A stretch of DNA of 64,000 nucleotides, taken from positions 1-64,000 of the IMG/VR virus record IMGVR_UViG_3300023184_000042; one strand, 5' to 3'. The first letter of the stretch is position 1; every line of letters starts with the position of its first letter. The translations under genes were made by a program, and so were the position numbers. The notes under the pieces were generated by a model, which had not been told where the DNA came from, did not search any database, and saw only the letters and a list, made by a program, of their open reading frames with translations. This document shows positions 8,679 to 16,293 of this stretch, one piece after another. The DNA is from a virus.

Positions 8679-9436
8679 TAAAATTAAAAGACCTTTTAAA
8701 AGAATTAGACTTTGGTAAATTTCCATTTACAGATCCTGACGCAGTGCAGTTGGGTATGATGGAGAAAATGTCTTTGGAAAGATTGATTGACAAATACAAA
8801 TATGTCACAGAACCTAATACCAAAGATGAGCAGAAACTCTTGAAAGATTTAAGTAAGTATTTTGAAAATGAAGAGAATACAGTTCAAGTTTCAGGATTAA
8901 AAGCTCTTTTAGCTGTTAAATCTAAATTCCCAGGTATACTTGATCCGGAACAAGCTGATGATTTTAGCTATGTATATCGAGGTACTTCAATGCCAATCGC
9001 TGAAGTATTGAAATATGATTGGAATAAGCTTAAGGATCAATTTGGTCAATCTGAATTTGAATGTAAATCTAATAATGTAATGATAACTGCTAAAGGAGAC
9101 AGAGGGTTTTCTTCATTTTCAGTATATGAAGACACTGCTGCAGACTTTGCTAATGAACAATATATAGACTTTCCAGCTCATTACATTAAAAATAATTTAG
9201 TTCCTGTAGTGACTTCTATATATATTTCCAATCCTAATGCATTATTCAATCCTGCATTTTCTAAAATATTCAACATACATGGTAATGAAGGAGAAGTTTT
9301 ATTGATAGATACAAAATATAAGTCTCCTAAAACTAAATTGGTATTTTTAGATGATGTATTTGAAAATATTCAAGATCAAGGAAAATTGAGTAGCGAATGG
9401 AAAGCTTTAGCCAAACATCTTAAAATTGAATTGTAA
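8675..9436 (+). CDS. predicted mono-ADP-ribosyltransferase effector, tandem paralogue (253 aa)
   Basis: Paralogue of the preceding gene with the same layout. MIKLKDLLKE|LDFGKFPFTD mirrors LDFGKYPFTD, followed by R102 in VYRGTS, GFSSFS (144-149) and HGNEGEVLL with E205 and E207. All catalytic positions are intact in both copies, so both may be active, perhaps on different targets. The start overlaps the upstream stop (ATGA), consistent with tandem duplication inside an operon. Divergence is widest in the segment between the arginine and STS blocks. Confidence 0.8.
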   Translation: MIKLKDLLKELDFGKFPFTDPDAVQLGMMEKMSLERLIDKYKYVTEPNTKDEQKLLKDLSKYFENEENTVQVSGLKALLAVKSKFPGILDPEQADDFSYVYRGTSMPIAEVLKYDWNKLKDQFGQSEFECKSNNVMITAKGDRGFSSFSVYEDTAADFANEQYIDFPAHYIKNNLVPVVTSIYISNPNALFNPAFSKIFNIHGNEGEVLLIDTKYKSPKTKLVFLDDVFENIQDQGKLSSEWKALAKHLKIEL

Positions 9437-9534
9437 TGTTGAAGTACTTTTTAATCTGGTTAGGATACGAATTTATAAGACCAAAATTAATTTGGTTATG
9501 GTATTATTTAATTAAAAAAGGAGGAGGAGAATGA
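9436..9534 (+). CDS. tiny membrane protein (32 aa)
   Basis: Reads MLKYFLIWLGYEFIRPKLIW, then LWYYLIKKGGGE. It is hydrophobic and tryptophan-rich with a basic C-terminus. It starts on a TAATG junction with the upstream gene and ends on an ATGA junction with the downstream gene. Its last codons supply a strong GGAGGAGG Shine-Dalgarno for the next gene, unusual in this genome. No known function. Confidence 0.6.
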   Translation: MLKYFLIWLGYEFIRPKLIWLWYYLIKKGGGE

Positions 9535-9881
9535 TTAAACTTAAAAACATTTTAAACGAGGCAGAACCTGTAAAAGAAGAAAAGAATTTTGAAGAATTTG
9601 CAGAAACTCGAGAAGAAGGGGCTTCTACAATTGTAGACAATGCTAAAAAGAAAGGTGGGCTAGCTATGCTAACTTGGCATCACTTCAAAGTTAAACTTCC
9701 TTACTATGAAAAAGCTGCTGAAGGTTCTTTAGATATTGAGAAAGCTCAGTCAGAATATATAGAGTTGTTAGAACAACTTTATAAATTAACTAACAAAAAA
9801 ATGGATATCGAGCAAATTGCTTTTCAAGAGTTAGTTGGTAAAATAGAAGTTTTAGGAGAACTCTTGATTAAGCATAAATAA
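9531..9881 (+). CDS. putative head-packaged small helical protein (116 aa)
   Basis: Starts MIKLKNILNE|A, the short propeptide-like motif. The remainder is charged and almost entirely helical (EEFAETREEGASTIVDNAKK, then DIEKAQSEYIELLEQLYKL). Preceded by GGAGGAGG, one of very few strong Shine-Dalgarno sites here. No family recognised. Predicted cargo from its N-terminus and position. Confidence 0.65.
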   Translation: MIKLKNILNEAEPVKEEKNFEEFAETREEGASTIVDNAKKKGGLAMLTWHHFKVKLPYYEKAAEGSLDIEKAQSEYIELLEQLYKLTNKKMDIEQIAFQELVGKIEVLGELLIKHK

Positions 9882-10399
9882 TGAGAGTTAATTTAGACAT
9901 ATCACAAAAACGAGAAACTAATTCAATACTACGACTTAGCGATGTACTCTTAAAGAAAAACTTTAACGCCTCTAACACAGTAATTATTTCAGTATCAGCT
10001 GATTATTCTAATATAGCAGGTCAGTTATTAAGACATTCATTGAGCTATGATGGAGAAATTTGTGATGGATTCAGCATAGACGTGCCTTATCCTGATGAAG
10101 TTTGGGACTCTATTTATATACGTGAGTTAGAGTCTTTGATGAATTTATACAAATACAAATTAACTAATAAAAAAATACTTTTAGTTGAAGCCGGAGTTAT
10201 CAGAGGTTCTAATTACAAATTCATTATAGATTATTTTAGAACTAATTTGAAACTTACTGAAGAAATTTATACATTAGCAGTGTATGAGAATATGCATTCA
10301 AAATTTGAATCAGACTTTGTAGGAGAATATTATAATGACGAAACTCAAGATTTAACATTTTGGTGGGAACGATATAACAAACATTGGAATAATGATTAA
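9881..10399 (+). CDS. phosphoribosyltransferase-like protein (172 aa)
   Basis: The strand-turn KKILLVEAGVIRGSNYKFI (about 135-153) resembles the PRPP-binding loop of type I phosphoribosyltransferases, with E-A-G-V-I-R-G in place of the usual DD-x-x-x-T-G; an early strand NTVIISVSADYSN would match the fold. The acidic pair is weakened, so catalysis is uncertain. Unlike its neighbours it has no propeptide-like N-terminus (MRVNLDISQKRETN). TAATG start junction and 8-base overlap with the next gene. Confidence 0.55.
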   Translation: MRVNLDISQKRETNSILRLSDVLLKKNFNASNTVIISVSADYSNIAGQLLRHSLSYDGEICDGFSIDVPYPDEVWDSIYIRELESLMNLYKYKLTNKKILLVEAGVIRGSNYKFIIDYFRTNLKLTEEIYTLAVYENMHSKFESDFVGEYYNDETQDLTFWWERYNKHWNND

Positions 10400-11360
10400 A
10401 CTTAAAGATTTATTAAAGGAATTAGAGTCCAAAGACAATTATTACATTGCTAATAATATCATGGAACCTAGATTAGCAGTGAGAAAATATTTCAATGCTA
10501 ATAAAGACTCTTTGGAAGTACTCATGGACCAAGATAGATGGCATGAAGTATATCAAATAATCTTTAAACAATTTCCACAATTTGAACAGCATATACTATC
10601 CACTGCAATTAATAACGAAGCTCTAGATGCAGGATGGCTGACTAAACAAGTTCCTGTAAATGCAAAATTATCTTTAGATGTTAATAGTGAAGTAGGAGAA
10701 ATTCAAACTACAATTTCTGCCTGGGTAGCTAAAAATAAAAATAAATTAATAAAGCTAGCAGACGATGATGACTATACAAAATTCTATCAAGCTGCTAGAG
10801 ATCAATTTCCTGGAGTTCAAGATGATAAACTTTTATTTGCTTTGAAAGTAGCAGCTGTGGAACATGATATTCATTATGATGTATTGACAGATGGAGTAAT
10901 CAAACTTAAAGATTTACTAAAGGAATCTAAATATTCAGAATTGTTATACCATGGAGGAGATGTAGATTTTAATAAACCAATGTACTTCTCTGATAGTTTA
11001 TTAATAGCTCAATCATATGGAAAGGTTACTGGGCCGTATCAAATCACTCTTGATAAATTCATTACATTAGATTTTAGTACTGCTGAAGGATGGTGGTTAC
11101 CTGAAATTGCTGCTAAAAATGAAGTTAAGAAATTTGGTATGAAACTAGAAGACTTTGATAAGTACAAGTCAAATCCAGAAATTAAATCTATAAAGACTGA
11201 CCATTTTGTTAGAGCAGCTATTGATAAAGGTTTTGATGGAATAGTCTTTCAAAATATTATGGACGCTGGAAGTCATCCAGTAAAAGGAAACAAATATATA
11301 CGAACAACTAATGTGGTTGCTATAAACCCTACAAAGTCAGCAAAATTAAAAAAAGACTGA
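10392..11360 (+). CDS. fused double cargo protein: unknown domain plus ADP-ribosyltransferase-like domain, with internal propeptide
   Basis: Residues 1-10 are MIKLKDLLKE, and the same motif recurs inside the protein as VIKLKDLLKE (169-178), directly before a new domain. The first domain (11-168) has two similar helical halves, compare QIIFKQFPQF and QAARDQFPGV. The second starts LLYHGGDVDF (H187-G188-G189), then MYFSDSLLIAQSYG and KGFDGIVFQN, an order seen in ADP-ribosyltransferase-like folds. The DNA at the internal motif matches other gene starts except that the ATG is GTA, so two adjacent genes appear to have fused while keeping the second site. A processed two-part product is inferred. 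Confidence 0.68.
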   Translation: MIKLKDLLKELESKDNYYIANNIMEPRLAVRKYFNANKDSLEVLMDQDRWHEVYQIIFKQFPQFEQHILSTAINNEALDAGWLTKQVPVNAKLSLDVNSEVGEIQTTISAWVAKNKNKLIKLADDDDYTKFYQAARDQFPGVQDDKLLFALKVAAVEHDIHYDVLTDGVIKLKDLLKESKYSELLYHGGDVDFNKPMYFSDSLLIAQSYGKVTGPYQITLDKFITLDFSTAEGWWLPEIAAKNEVKKFGMKLEDFDKYKSNPEIKSIKTDHFVRAAIDKGFDGIVFQNIMDAGSHPVKGNKYIRTTNVVAINPTKSAKLKKD

Positions 11361-11364
11361 GATA

Positions 11365-11727
11365 ATGATAAAACTTAAAGATTTACTAAAAGAATCCTCA
11401 GCTCATGAACAAGCTTTGTCTTACACTGAAGAGCAAGCTCTTGAGTTAGCACATAAAAATTGGAGTACATTTACTGGTAAAGTATGTAATTCAGGATTTT
11501 GTGATATCTATGCATCTAAATTATCTAAATTACTTCCAGGATCTGTGCAATGGGACACTGAAGAACAAGGTCCTTCAGGCACTCTTGGTCACGTTTGGGT
11601 TGAGTTCAAAGGTAAATTCTATGACGCAGAGACGCCAGACGGAGTTACCGATTGGAAACGATTGCCGTGGATGCAGGAGTTTTTCAAGGCTAAAAAGCAA
11701 TATCCAAAAGATATTAAAAAGCTATAA
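11365..11727 (+). CDS. putative packaged C-H-D (papain/transglutaminase-like) protein (120 aa)
   Basis: Begins MIKLKDLLKE|S. The remainder has a cysteine at a helix start (SGFC46DIYASKL), a histidine in a strand (LGH76VWVEFKGK) and an aspartate two strands later (FYD87AETPDG). This is the order and spacing of a minimal transglutaminase/papain-like catalytic triad. At 110 mature residues it is very short for a protease. The 15737 product shows the same arrangement, suggesting an effector subfamily. Activity is inferred from motif order only. Confidence 0.6.
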   Translation: MIKLKDLLKESSAHEQALSYTEEQALELAHKNWSTFTGKVCNSGFCDIYASKLSKLLPGSVQWDTEEQGPSGTLGHVWVEFKGKFYDAETPDGVTDWKRLPWMQEFFKAKKQYPKDIKKL

Positions 11728-11739
11728 ATAAAATACTTA

Positions 11740-11753
11740 AATATTTATATTAA
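11740..11753 (+). promoter_or_regulatory. candidate late promoter motif
   Basis: AATATTTATATTAAA-type motif 55 bases before the 11808 start. It overlaps the region just upstream of a Bacteroidota-type promoter, so this unit may be read at two stages. Confidence 0.35.
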
Positions 11754-11757
11754 ATAA

Positions 11758-11789
11758 TTTGGTAAACCAAAAGAAATGTCTTATCTTTA
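11758..11789 (+). promoter_or_regulatory. Bacteroidota-type promoter
   Basis: TTTG, 20 bases, TATCTTTA. It drives the 11808 gene and the cargo genes behind it. The leader TATAAAGAAAT resembles other promoters of this phage. Confidence 0.75.
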
Positions 11790-11807
11790 TATAAAGAAAT
11801 AAAAACT

Positions 11808-13202
11808 ATGAAAAAATCGGAATTAAGAGAGCTTATCAGAGAGCAAGTTCGAACTTTAATCAAAGAGGCTAGCGTATCTCAAGAAGCCTATACAATTCAC
11901 AACATAACAAAATGTGGGCAAGATGCCGCTCAAAATTTTATTGATGACAATAAATTAGACGGTAAAAAGTTAGCTGCTTACGTTAGACAACACTCAAACT
12001 CAAAAGAAAAGTATGATGTTCGAGACATTATTGCTGGTACAGGAGTAGGAGCTAACGTTGGATTTAAATCTAGATTTGTTAAACAATTCAAAGAATCTGT
12101 AATTAAAGAAGCTAAAGAATATTCTTTTACTTTTGACTATAATACAGATGATGATGATATTGAATACATCAACGACTTATTAAAAAAAGCTAGAGTAAAT
12201 GCAACGGCAGAGGCGGGAACGTTTGATGATGAAATGGTTGTCAAAGCTTTAAATGCAATTGAATTGAATAAAGCTAAAAAAGCAATTAAAGCTGATGGAT
12301 TTGAAATCAATGAAGCTGTGATTAATGAAAATGAGCATCTTGATTTATCAAAATGGAAAATAGGAGACAATGTTGAGTTTTCTAATGGTGAAATTTGGAA
12401 AGTAGCAAAGCCAGGATATAAAAAAGCAAATGACTCTATATTTTTAGCTCCATTCAATGCCATTGCAAAGAAAGGACATATTTCACTTGCAATTGAATTT
12501 ACGGCAGATGAATTAACAAATACAGTGACAGAGTCTGTACTTAAAGAAGCTGATATGACTAGATTTTATGACGGGTTTATTGTTCTTGACGGCAAAACAA
12601 AAAAGACATACAAATTTAAGTATATTAAAGGCAGAAAAAATACTGACGTGGAAAATGAAGCTTTTGCTAAAATAATGAAAGCAACTGGTTCTCCAAGATC
12701 AAATTTCGGAGTGCATGGGTTTGTTAAAAAAGGACAATTCGATACAGACAAAACACCTGTATTTACAGAGTCTGTGCTTAAAGAAGACGCGGGAATGGTT
12801 ATTGATGTAGCGATGGGCGTTGCAGTAGGCTTAATGGGTTTATGGGCATTAGTTCAAAGTGCACCTTTAGTAGGTAGAGTATTTGGGGATGCTGCAGAGT
12901 ATTTAGCTAATAAATCTGAAAAGAAAGCTAAATTGGCATTGAAAAATCAAAGAAAAGAAACCATAGCTCCTATCATTGCCAAATTTAAAAATGACAAGCA
13001 GTTAGCCGATATGTATCAAAACTTAACTCCATATAGCGCAGCAGCTAAATTAGGTAGCAGTCAAGCCGGACTTAAAGCACAACAAGGAAGAGTGAACCAA
13101 TTAACAAAAATTGGTAAATACATTAAATCTAAATTAACTCCTGAAGAATTAGTATATTTCAAAGATATATCTGCAATGTTAAGAGACGGAGATTTAAAAT
13201 AA
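11808..13202 (+). CDS. putative head-packaged polyprotein with repeated internal cleavage-like sites (464 aa)
   Basis: Begins MKKSELRELIREQVRTLIKE|A. The ending of this propeptide recurs inside the protein: ESVIKE|A (E101), FEINE|A (E169), ESVLKE|A (E247) and ESVLKE|D (E326). The sites separate four compact segments of 68-81 residues and a C-terminal part with a glycine/alanine-rich transmembrane helix (about 330-355). The segment at 21-101 contains a helical domain (YTIHNITKCGQ... VRQHSN). The simplest reading is a polyprotein processed by the prohead protease into several internal peptides. The cuts are inferred; the repeats are directly visible. Confidence 0.72.
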   Translation: MKKSELRELIREQVRTLIKEASVSQEAYTIHNITKCGQDAAQNFIDDNKLDGKKLAAYVRQHSNSKEKYDVRDIIAGTGVGANVGFKSRFVKQFKESVIKEAKEYSFTFDYNTDDDDIEYINDLLKKARVNATAEAGTFDDEMVVKALNAIELNKAKKAIKADGFEINEAVINENEHLDLSKWKIGDNVEFSNGEIWKVAKPGYKKANDSIFLAPFNAIAKKGHISLAIEFTADELTNTVTESVLKEADMTRFYDGFIVLDGKTKKTYKFKYIKGRKNTDVENEAFAKIMKATGSPRSNFGVHGFVKKGQFDTDKTPVFTESVLKEDAGMVIDVAMGVAVGLMGLWALVQSAPLVGRVFGDAAEYLANKSEKKAKLALKNQRKETIAPIIAKFKNDKQLADMYQNLTPYSAAAKLGSSQAGLKAQQGRVNQLTKIGKYIKSKLTPEELVYFKDISAMLRDGDLK

Positions 13203-13208
13203 GCTATT

Positions 13209-13424
13209 ATGAAAAACACAGAATTAAAAGCTCTTATAAGAGAAGAAGTTAGAAAAGCGCTAAACGAAGACATTGATATTCACAATGATGAATCTGCTAT
13301 GAAAGCTCTAGAAGATATCGCAGTTAACATGACAAAGTGGAAAGGCTCTGAAGGAGCTCATTATACAGATTTACTAGAGAAAGTAATAGACTTTTTGAAA
13401 TACGGTAACCATAGAACAAATTAA
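13209..13424 (+). CDS. putative head-packaged peptide (71 aa)
   Basis: MKNTELKALIREEVRKALNE|D occupies the first 20 residues, leaving only about 50 mature residues (DIDIHNDESAMKALEDIAVN onward) with a helical, acidic character. Similar in size to T4 internal peptides. It is followed within two bases by another gene with the same N-terminus. Confidence 0.62.
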   Translation: MKNTELKALIREEVRKALNEDIDIHNDESAMKALEDIAVNMTKWKGSEGAHYTDLLEKVIDFLKYGNHRTN

Positions 13425-13425
13425 A

Positions 13426-13905
13426 ATGAAAAAATCAGAATTACAATCTCTTATAAGAGAAGAGATAAAGAAAACTCTTAATGAAGAACCTTCAGGTGCC
13501 TGGAAATCATTTAATACTCCAGCAGATCAAAATTTCATGGCAGATGTTAAACAAGAAATTTCCAATTGGAATTGGGTTGCAAACATTGCAAAAGAAGCTG
13601 ATAAGTCAAGACAAATGTTAATTAAAATTTTAGTTAAACTAGGATATGATAATTTTGATACTTCAGATATGGGCTTTGAAATTAGAGGTTTGAATTCAAA
13701 TGAAGGGCCTTTTAAATACAGAGGAGCTATCTTTTGCGATGTAAATAAAGGAAGACAAGCTGATGTTGATTATAAAAAAATACAAAACGACCCAGACTTT
13801 AAAAAGTATTTTGAGTCGATAGGACCTGTAACTTGGGTAAGTCAGCCAACCAATAAGAAATACGCTTCCATGATTATAATGAATAGATCTAAACTACCAA
13901 ATTAA
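13426..13905 (+). CDS. putative head-packaged protein (159 aa)
   Basis: N-terminus MKKSELQSLIREEIKKTLNE|E. The mature part of about 139 residues is an unrecognised alpha/beta domain (WNWVANIAKEADKSRQMLIK, then a strand-rich end). The first 36 bases of the gene are nearly identical to those of the next two genes, suggesting spread of the propeptide-coding segment by recombination. Confidence 0.65.
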   Translation: MKKSELQSLIREEIKKTLNEEPSGAWKSFNTPADQNFMADVKQEISNWNWVANIAKEADKSRQMLIKILVKLGYDNFDTSDMGFEIRGLNSNEGPFKYRGAIFCDVNKGRQADVDYKKIQNDPDFKKYFESIGPVTWVSQPTNKKYASMIIMNRSKLPN

Positions 13906-13906
13906 A

Positions 13907-14488
13907 ATGAAAAAATCAGAATTAAGATCTTTAATTAGAGAATGTGTATGTGATGCTTTGAAAGAAGTAAACACAACTGGATGGGAAACCTATTCAGATT
14001 CACAGCTTGAAGCTAAGTTCAAAGACTTTGAAAGAAGAAAATATGACTTAACTGCGCAAGCTTCTAAAGATTTCATTGATTTGAAAAAAGAAATTTCTAA
14101 TAGAAATTTAGAAGAATCTAAAATAAACGAGGTAGCAGTTACCAATGCAGTTTCAATTAAACAAATTCTTAAGAATTCTTTTAGATTTAAAAGAACTCCT
14201 AGAGGAGGTATGTTAGGGATACCATTAGGTAACAACAACAATGATGATATCGAGTCTAATTCAATTGCAATGCAAGGCATCGCTAATTTAGTAAAGCAAT
14301 TAAAGAATACAAAAGAAATGAATGTAGTATCTGTACTGCAATCAGGTCCTGCAGATATTGAGTTTACAGTTAAAACAGACACGGCTAGATATACAGTTAA
14401 TTTACGTGCCGGGACAGTAAGAAATTCTTTAATATCTAATTCATCAAGCTTTTGGATGCTTTTAAACTCTATCAAAAAATCTAAATAA
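13907..14488 (+). CDS. putative head-packaged protein (193 aa)
   Basis: N-terminus MKKSELRSLIRECVCDALKE|V. A second site-like sequence ESKINE|VAV near residue 77 separates a helical segment (21-77) from a C-terminal domain of about 115 residues that is strand-rich near its end (ADIEFTVKTDTARYTVNLRA). It may be a two-part precursor. No known family. Confidence 0.65.
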   Translation: MKKSELRSLIRECVCDALKEVNTTGWETYSDSQLEAKFKDFERRKYDLTAQASKDFIDLKKEISNRNLEESKINEVAVTNAVSIKQILKNSFRFKRTPRGGMLGIPLGNNNNDDIESNSIAMQGIANLVKQLKNTKEMNVVSVLQSGPADIEFTVKTDTARYTVNLRAGTVRNSLISNSSSFWMLLNSIKKSK

Positions 14489-14489
14489 A

Positions 14490-14804
14490 ATGAAAAAATC
14501 AGAATTAAGATCTCTTATAAGAGAACAAGTAAAAGCTATTCTTAAAGAAGCTACTATAGATACTATAAACTATACAAAAGCAATTAAGTTTTTCAATCAA
14601 ATGAAAAGAGAATATTTTGAAGATGAAGATGCTCAAGAAGATTTCATTAATGAAATTGCTACAATTGCGAAGCAATTAGGTATTACTGAAGATGTTACCA
14701 ATGATGATATAATTGCAGGATTTTTAGAAGATGTACAAGATGTAGACGTTACTGCTGTCATTATGGTAAAAATGTTAAAGAAATTCTTATCAGAATTACA
14801 ATAA
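14490..14804 (+). CDS. putative head-packaged small protein (104 aa)
   Basis: N-terminus MKKSELRSLIREQVKAILKE|A. The mature region of about 84 residues is acidic and helical; its core IATIAKQLGITEDV aligns with LSVIGKQLGLPEDI in the next gene, so the two are paralogues in this region. Confidence 0.65.
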   Translation: MKKSELRSLIREQVKAILKEATIDTINYTKAIKFFNQMKREYFEDEDAQEDFINEIATIAKQLGITEDVTNDDIIAGFLEDVQDVDVTAVIMVKMLKKFLSELQ

Positions 14805-14808
14805 CTGC

Positions 14809-15732
14809 ATGAAAAAGACAGAGTTACAACAACTTATCAGAGAAGAAGTTCGTAAAGTACTTAAAGAAGCTATATCTATAGATTCTGCTAACTTTTCTAA
14901 TCTTGCTAAAGTCATTAAAAAATTACGAGATGACAATGCTACGCAGCAAGACTTAGCAAAAGAGTTAAGTGTTATAGGTAAACAATTAGGACTTCCAGAA
15001 GATATTGAAAAGGAATCTGATTTAATCGATAAGTTGGAACTTGCTATTAATACTGATGACTTTGGTATAGGAGATGCAATAGATGTAGTTAAAGATTGGT
15101 TTCTTGATAATTTTATTAATGCTAAAACGTCTACTAGAAATATAGCAGAAAATCCTAAAAATACAATTACAGAGGCTGAGGTTAGAAGTTTATGGAGTAG
15201 TTTAAACACTGTAGATTTTATACAAAATAATCGCACTTTAAAAGGAGTAAATAACTTAAGTATAGAAGATTTATCTAAAGTGTTTAAATTGCAAGATGCT
15301 AAATTTTACTTTCAAAAAACTCAAGCTACTGGTAAAACAAAGACTGAATTTATTTACAGTAAATCTGCAAATGTACTTATCAATGTTGGTATTCCATTTT
15401 CAGGAACTGCCGAACCAACTATAATGCTAAAATCTGATTCTCAATCTAAATTAGATCAGCTTAAAAAATTATTTTACGAGTCGAAGTTTTATGATGAAGA
15501 GCATAATCAAAAAAATGCAAATGGTCAGATATCTAGTACAAATGCCAATGCAAAGACCATGATGTCTTACATGTTAAATGCCGTTCCAAAAGATAAGCTT
15601 GATGGTATATTAGATAAGCTATATGACTCATGGACAAAATTAAGTATCGATACTAGATTAAATAAATATAAATTAGATCCTACGAAATACGCAGTTGAGT
15701 TTAATACTAAGTACAAAGAAACTCAAAAATAA
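14809..15732 (+). CDS. putative fused head-packaged protein (307 aa)
   Basis: N-terminus MKKTELQQLIREEVRKVLKE|A. Residues 21-115 resemble the entire mature part of the preceding 14490 product. A site-like TITE|A near residue 122 then precedes a separate C-terminal domain of about 185 residues, lysine-rich with no recognised fold. This looks like a fusion of a 14490-type peptide to a second cargo domain with a processing site at the join. The final codons overlap no other gene. Confidence 0.65.
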   Translation: MKKTELQQLIREEVRKVLKEAISIDSANFSNLAKVIKKLRDDNATQQDLAKELSVIGKQLGLPEDIEKESDLIDKLELAINTDDFGIGDAIDVVKDWFLDNFINAKTSTRNIAENPKNTITEAEVRSLWSSLNTVDFIQNNRTLKGVNNLSIEDLSKVFKLQDAKFYFQKTQATGKTKTEFIYSKSANVLINVGIPFSGTAEPTIMLKSDSQSKLDQLKKLFYESKFYDEEHNQKNANGQISSTNANAKTMMSYMLNAVPKDKLDGILDKLYDSWTKLSIDTRLNKYKLDPTKYAVEFNTKYKETQK

Positions 15733-15736
15733 TAAA

Positions 15737-16264
15737 ATGATACTTTTAAAAGATTTACTAACGGAGTCGACTGTAAGTAATGTTATAGAAAAATACATTA
15801 AATGGTCTAAACATGATATCTTAAACTCATGGGGTTCATGTGCCTTCTATACACAAGACTTTTTAAAATTCTGTAAAGCAACTGGCCAGTCTTATAAAGT
15901 AGTTTACCTTCCGCTAGCTAACCCTACTTCTGATGATCCTGAAGATCATATCATACCGATGTACAATAATACGTTAATTGACTTTGCATACGTAATAGGC
16001 AAAGGAGTTTCTAAACATGATCGAACAGGTACTCCTCCAGGTAAGATAACTTCTTCATGGCCATTAGTAAGTAAAGCGTCTCCTAAGCTTTTCGAAAAAC
16101 AAGGAATGTATGGCAAATTAGGATATTTAAAAGATGCAAAATATGCTGATTGGGAATATGATGAATTTCTTGAATTAAAGAAACGCAGTTATCCTATTAT
16201 ATTAAACAAAGTACCTAGTTTCTCACAAGACTCTATTAAAGACGGAACTCCTGATTTAAAATAA
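15737..16264 (+). CDS. putative packaged C-H-D (papain/transglutaminase-like) protein (175 aa)
   Basis: The start at 15737 is chosen because it gives MILLKDLLTE|S, matching the short propeptide motif; an open frame continues 42 bases upstream. The triad-like order is C35 in SWGSCAFYTQDFL, H71 in PEDHIIPMYNNT and D82 in LIDFAYV, parallel to the 11365 product. Cysteine peptidase or amidase-like chemistry is possible but unproven. It is the last gene of the cluster and is followed by a terminator. Confidence 0.62.
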   Translation: MILLKDLLTESTVSNVIEKYIKWSKHDILNSWGSCAFYTQDFLKFCKATGQSYKVVYLPLANPTSDDPEDHIIPMYNNTLIDFAYVIGKGVSKHDRTGTPPGKITSSWPLVSKASPKLFEKQGMYGKLGYLKDAKYADWEYDEFLELKKRSYPIILNKVPSFSQDSIKDGTPDLK

Positions 16265-16265
16265 T

Positions 16266-16293
16266 CGAGCTCAAAGATTCCTTTGGGCTCTTC
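16266..16293 (+). terminator. rho-independent terminator closing the cargo cluster
   Basis: A 10-bp stem GAGCTCAAAG / CTTTGGGCTC with loop ATTC, followed by TTCT, begins two bases after the 15737 stop codon. Confidence 0.8.

Noticed and set aside
12137-12463. 108-codon minus-strand open frame
   Set aside because: Lies wholly within the polyprotein gene on the opposite strand; no independent signals.
13990-14475. 161-codon minus-strand open frame
   Set aside because: Antisense to a well-supported cargo gene with leader and tight spacing; AT-rich codon bias on the plus strand leaves the complement open. No start context or promoter on the minus strand.
14796-15236. 146-codon minus-strand open frame
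   Set aside because: Complement of the 14809 coding region; serine/leucine-rich composition typical of an antisense shadow.
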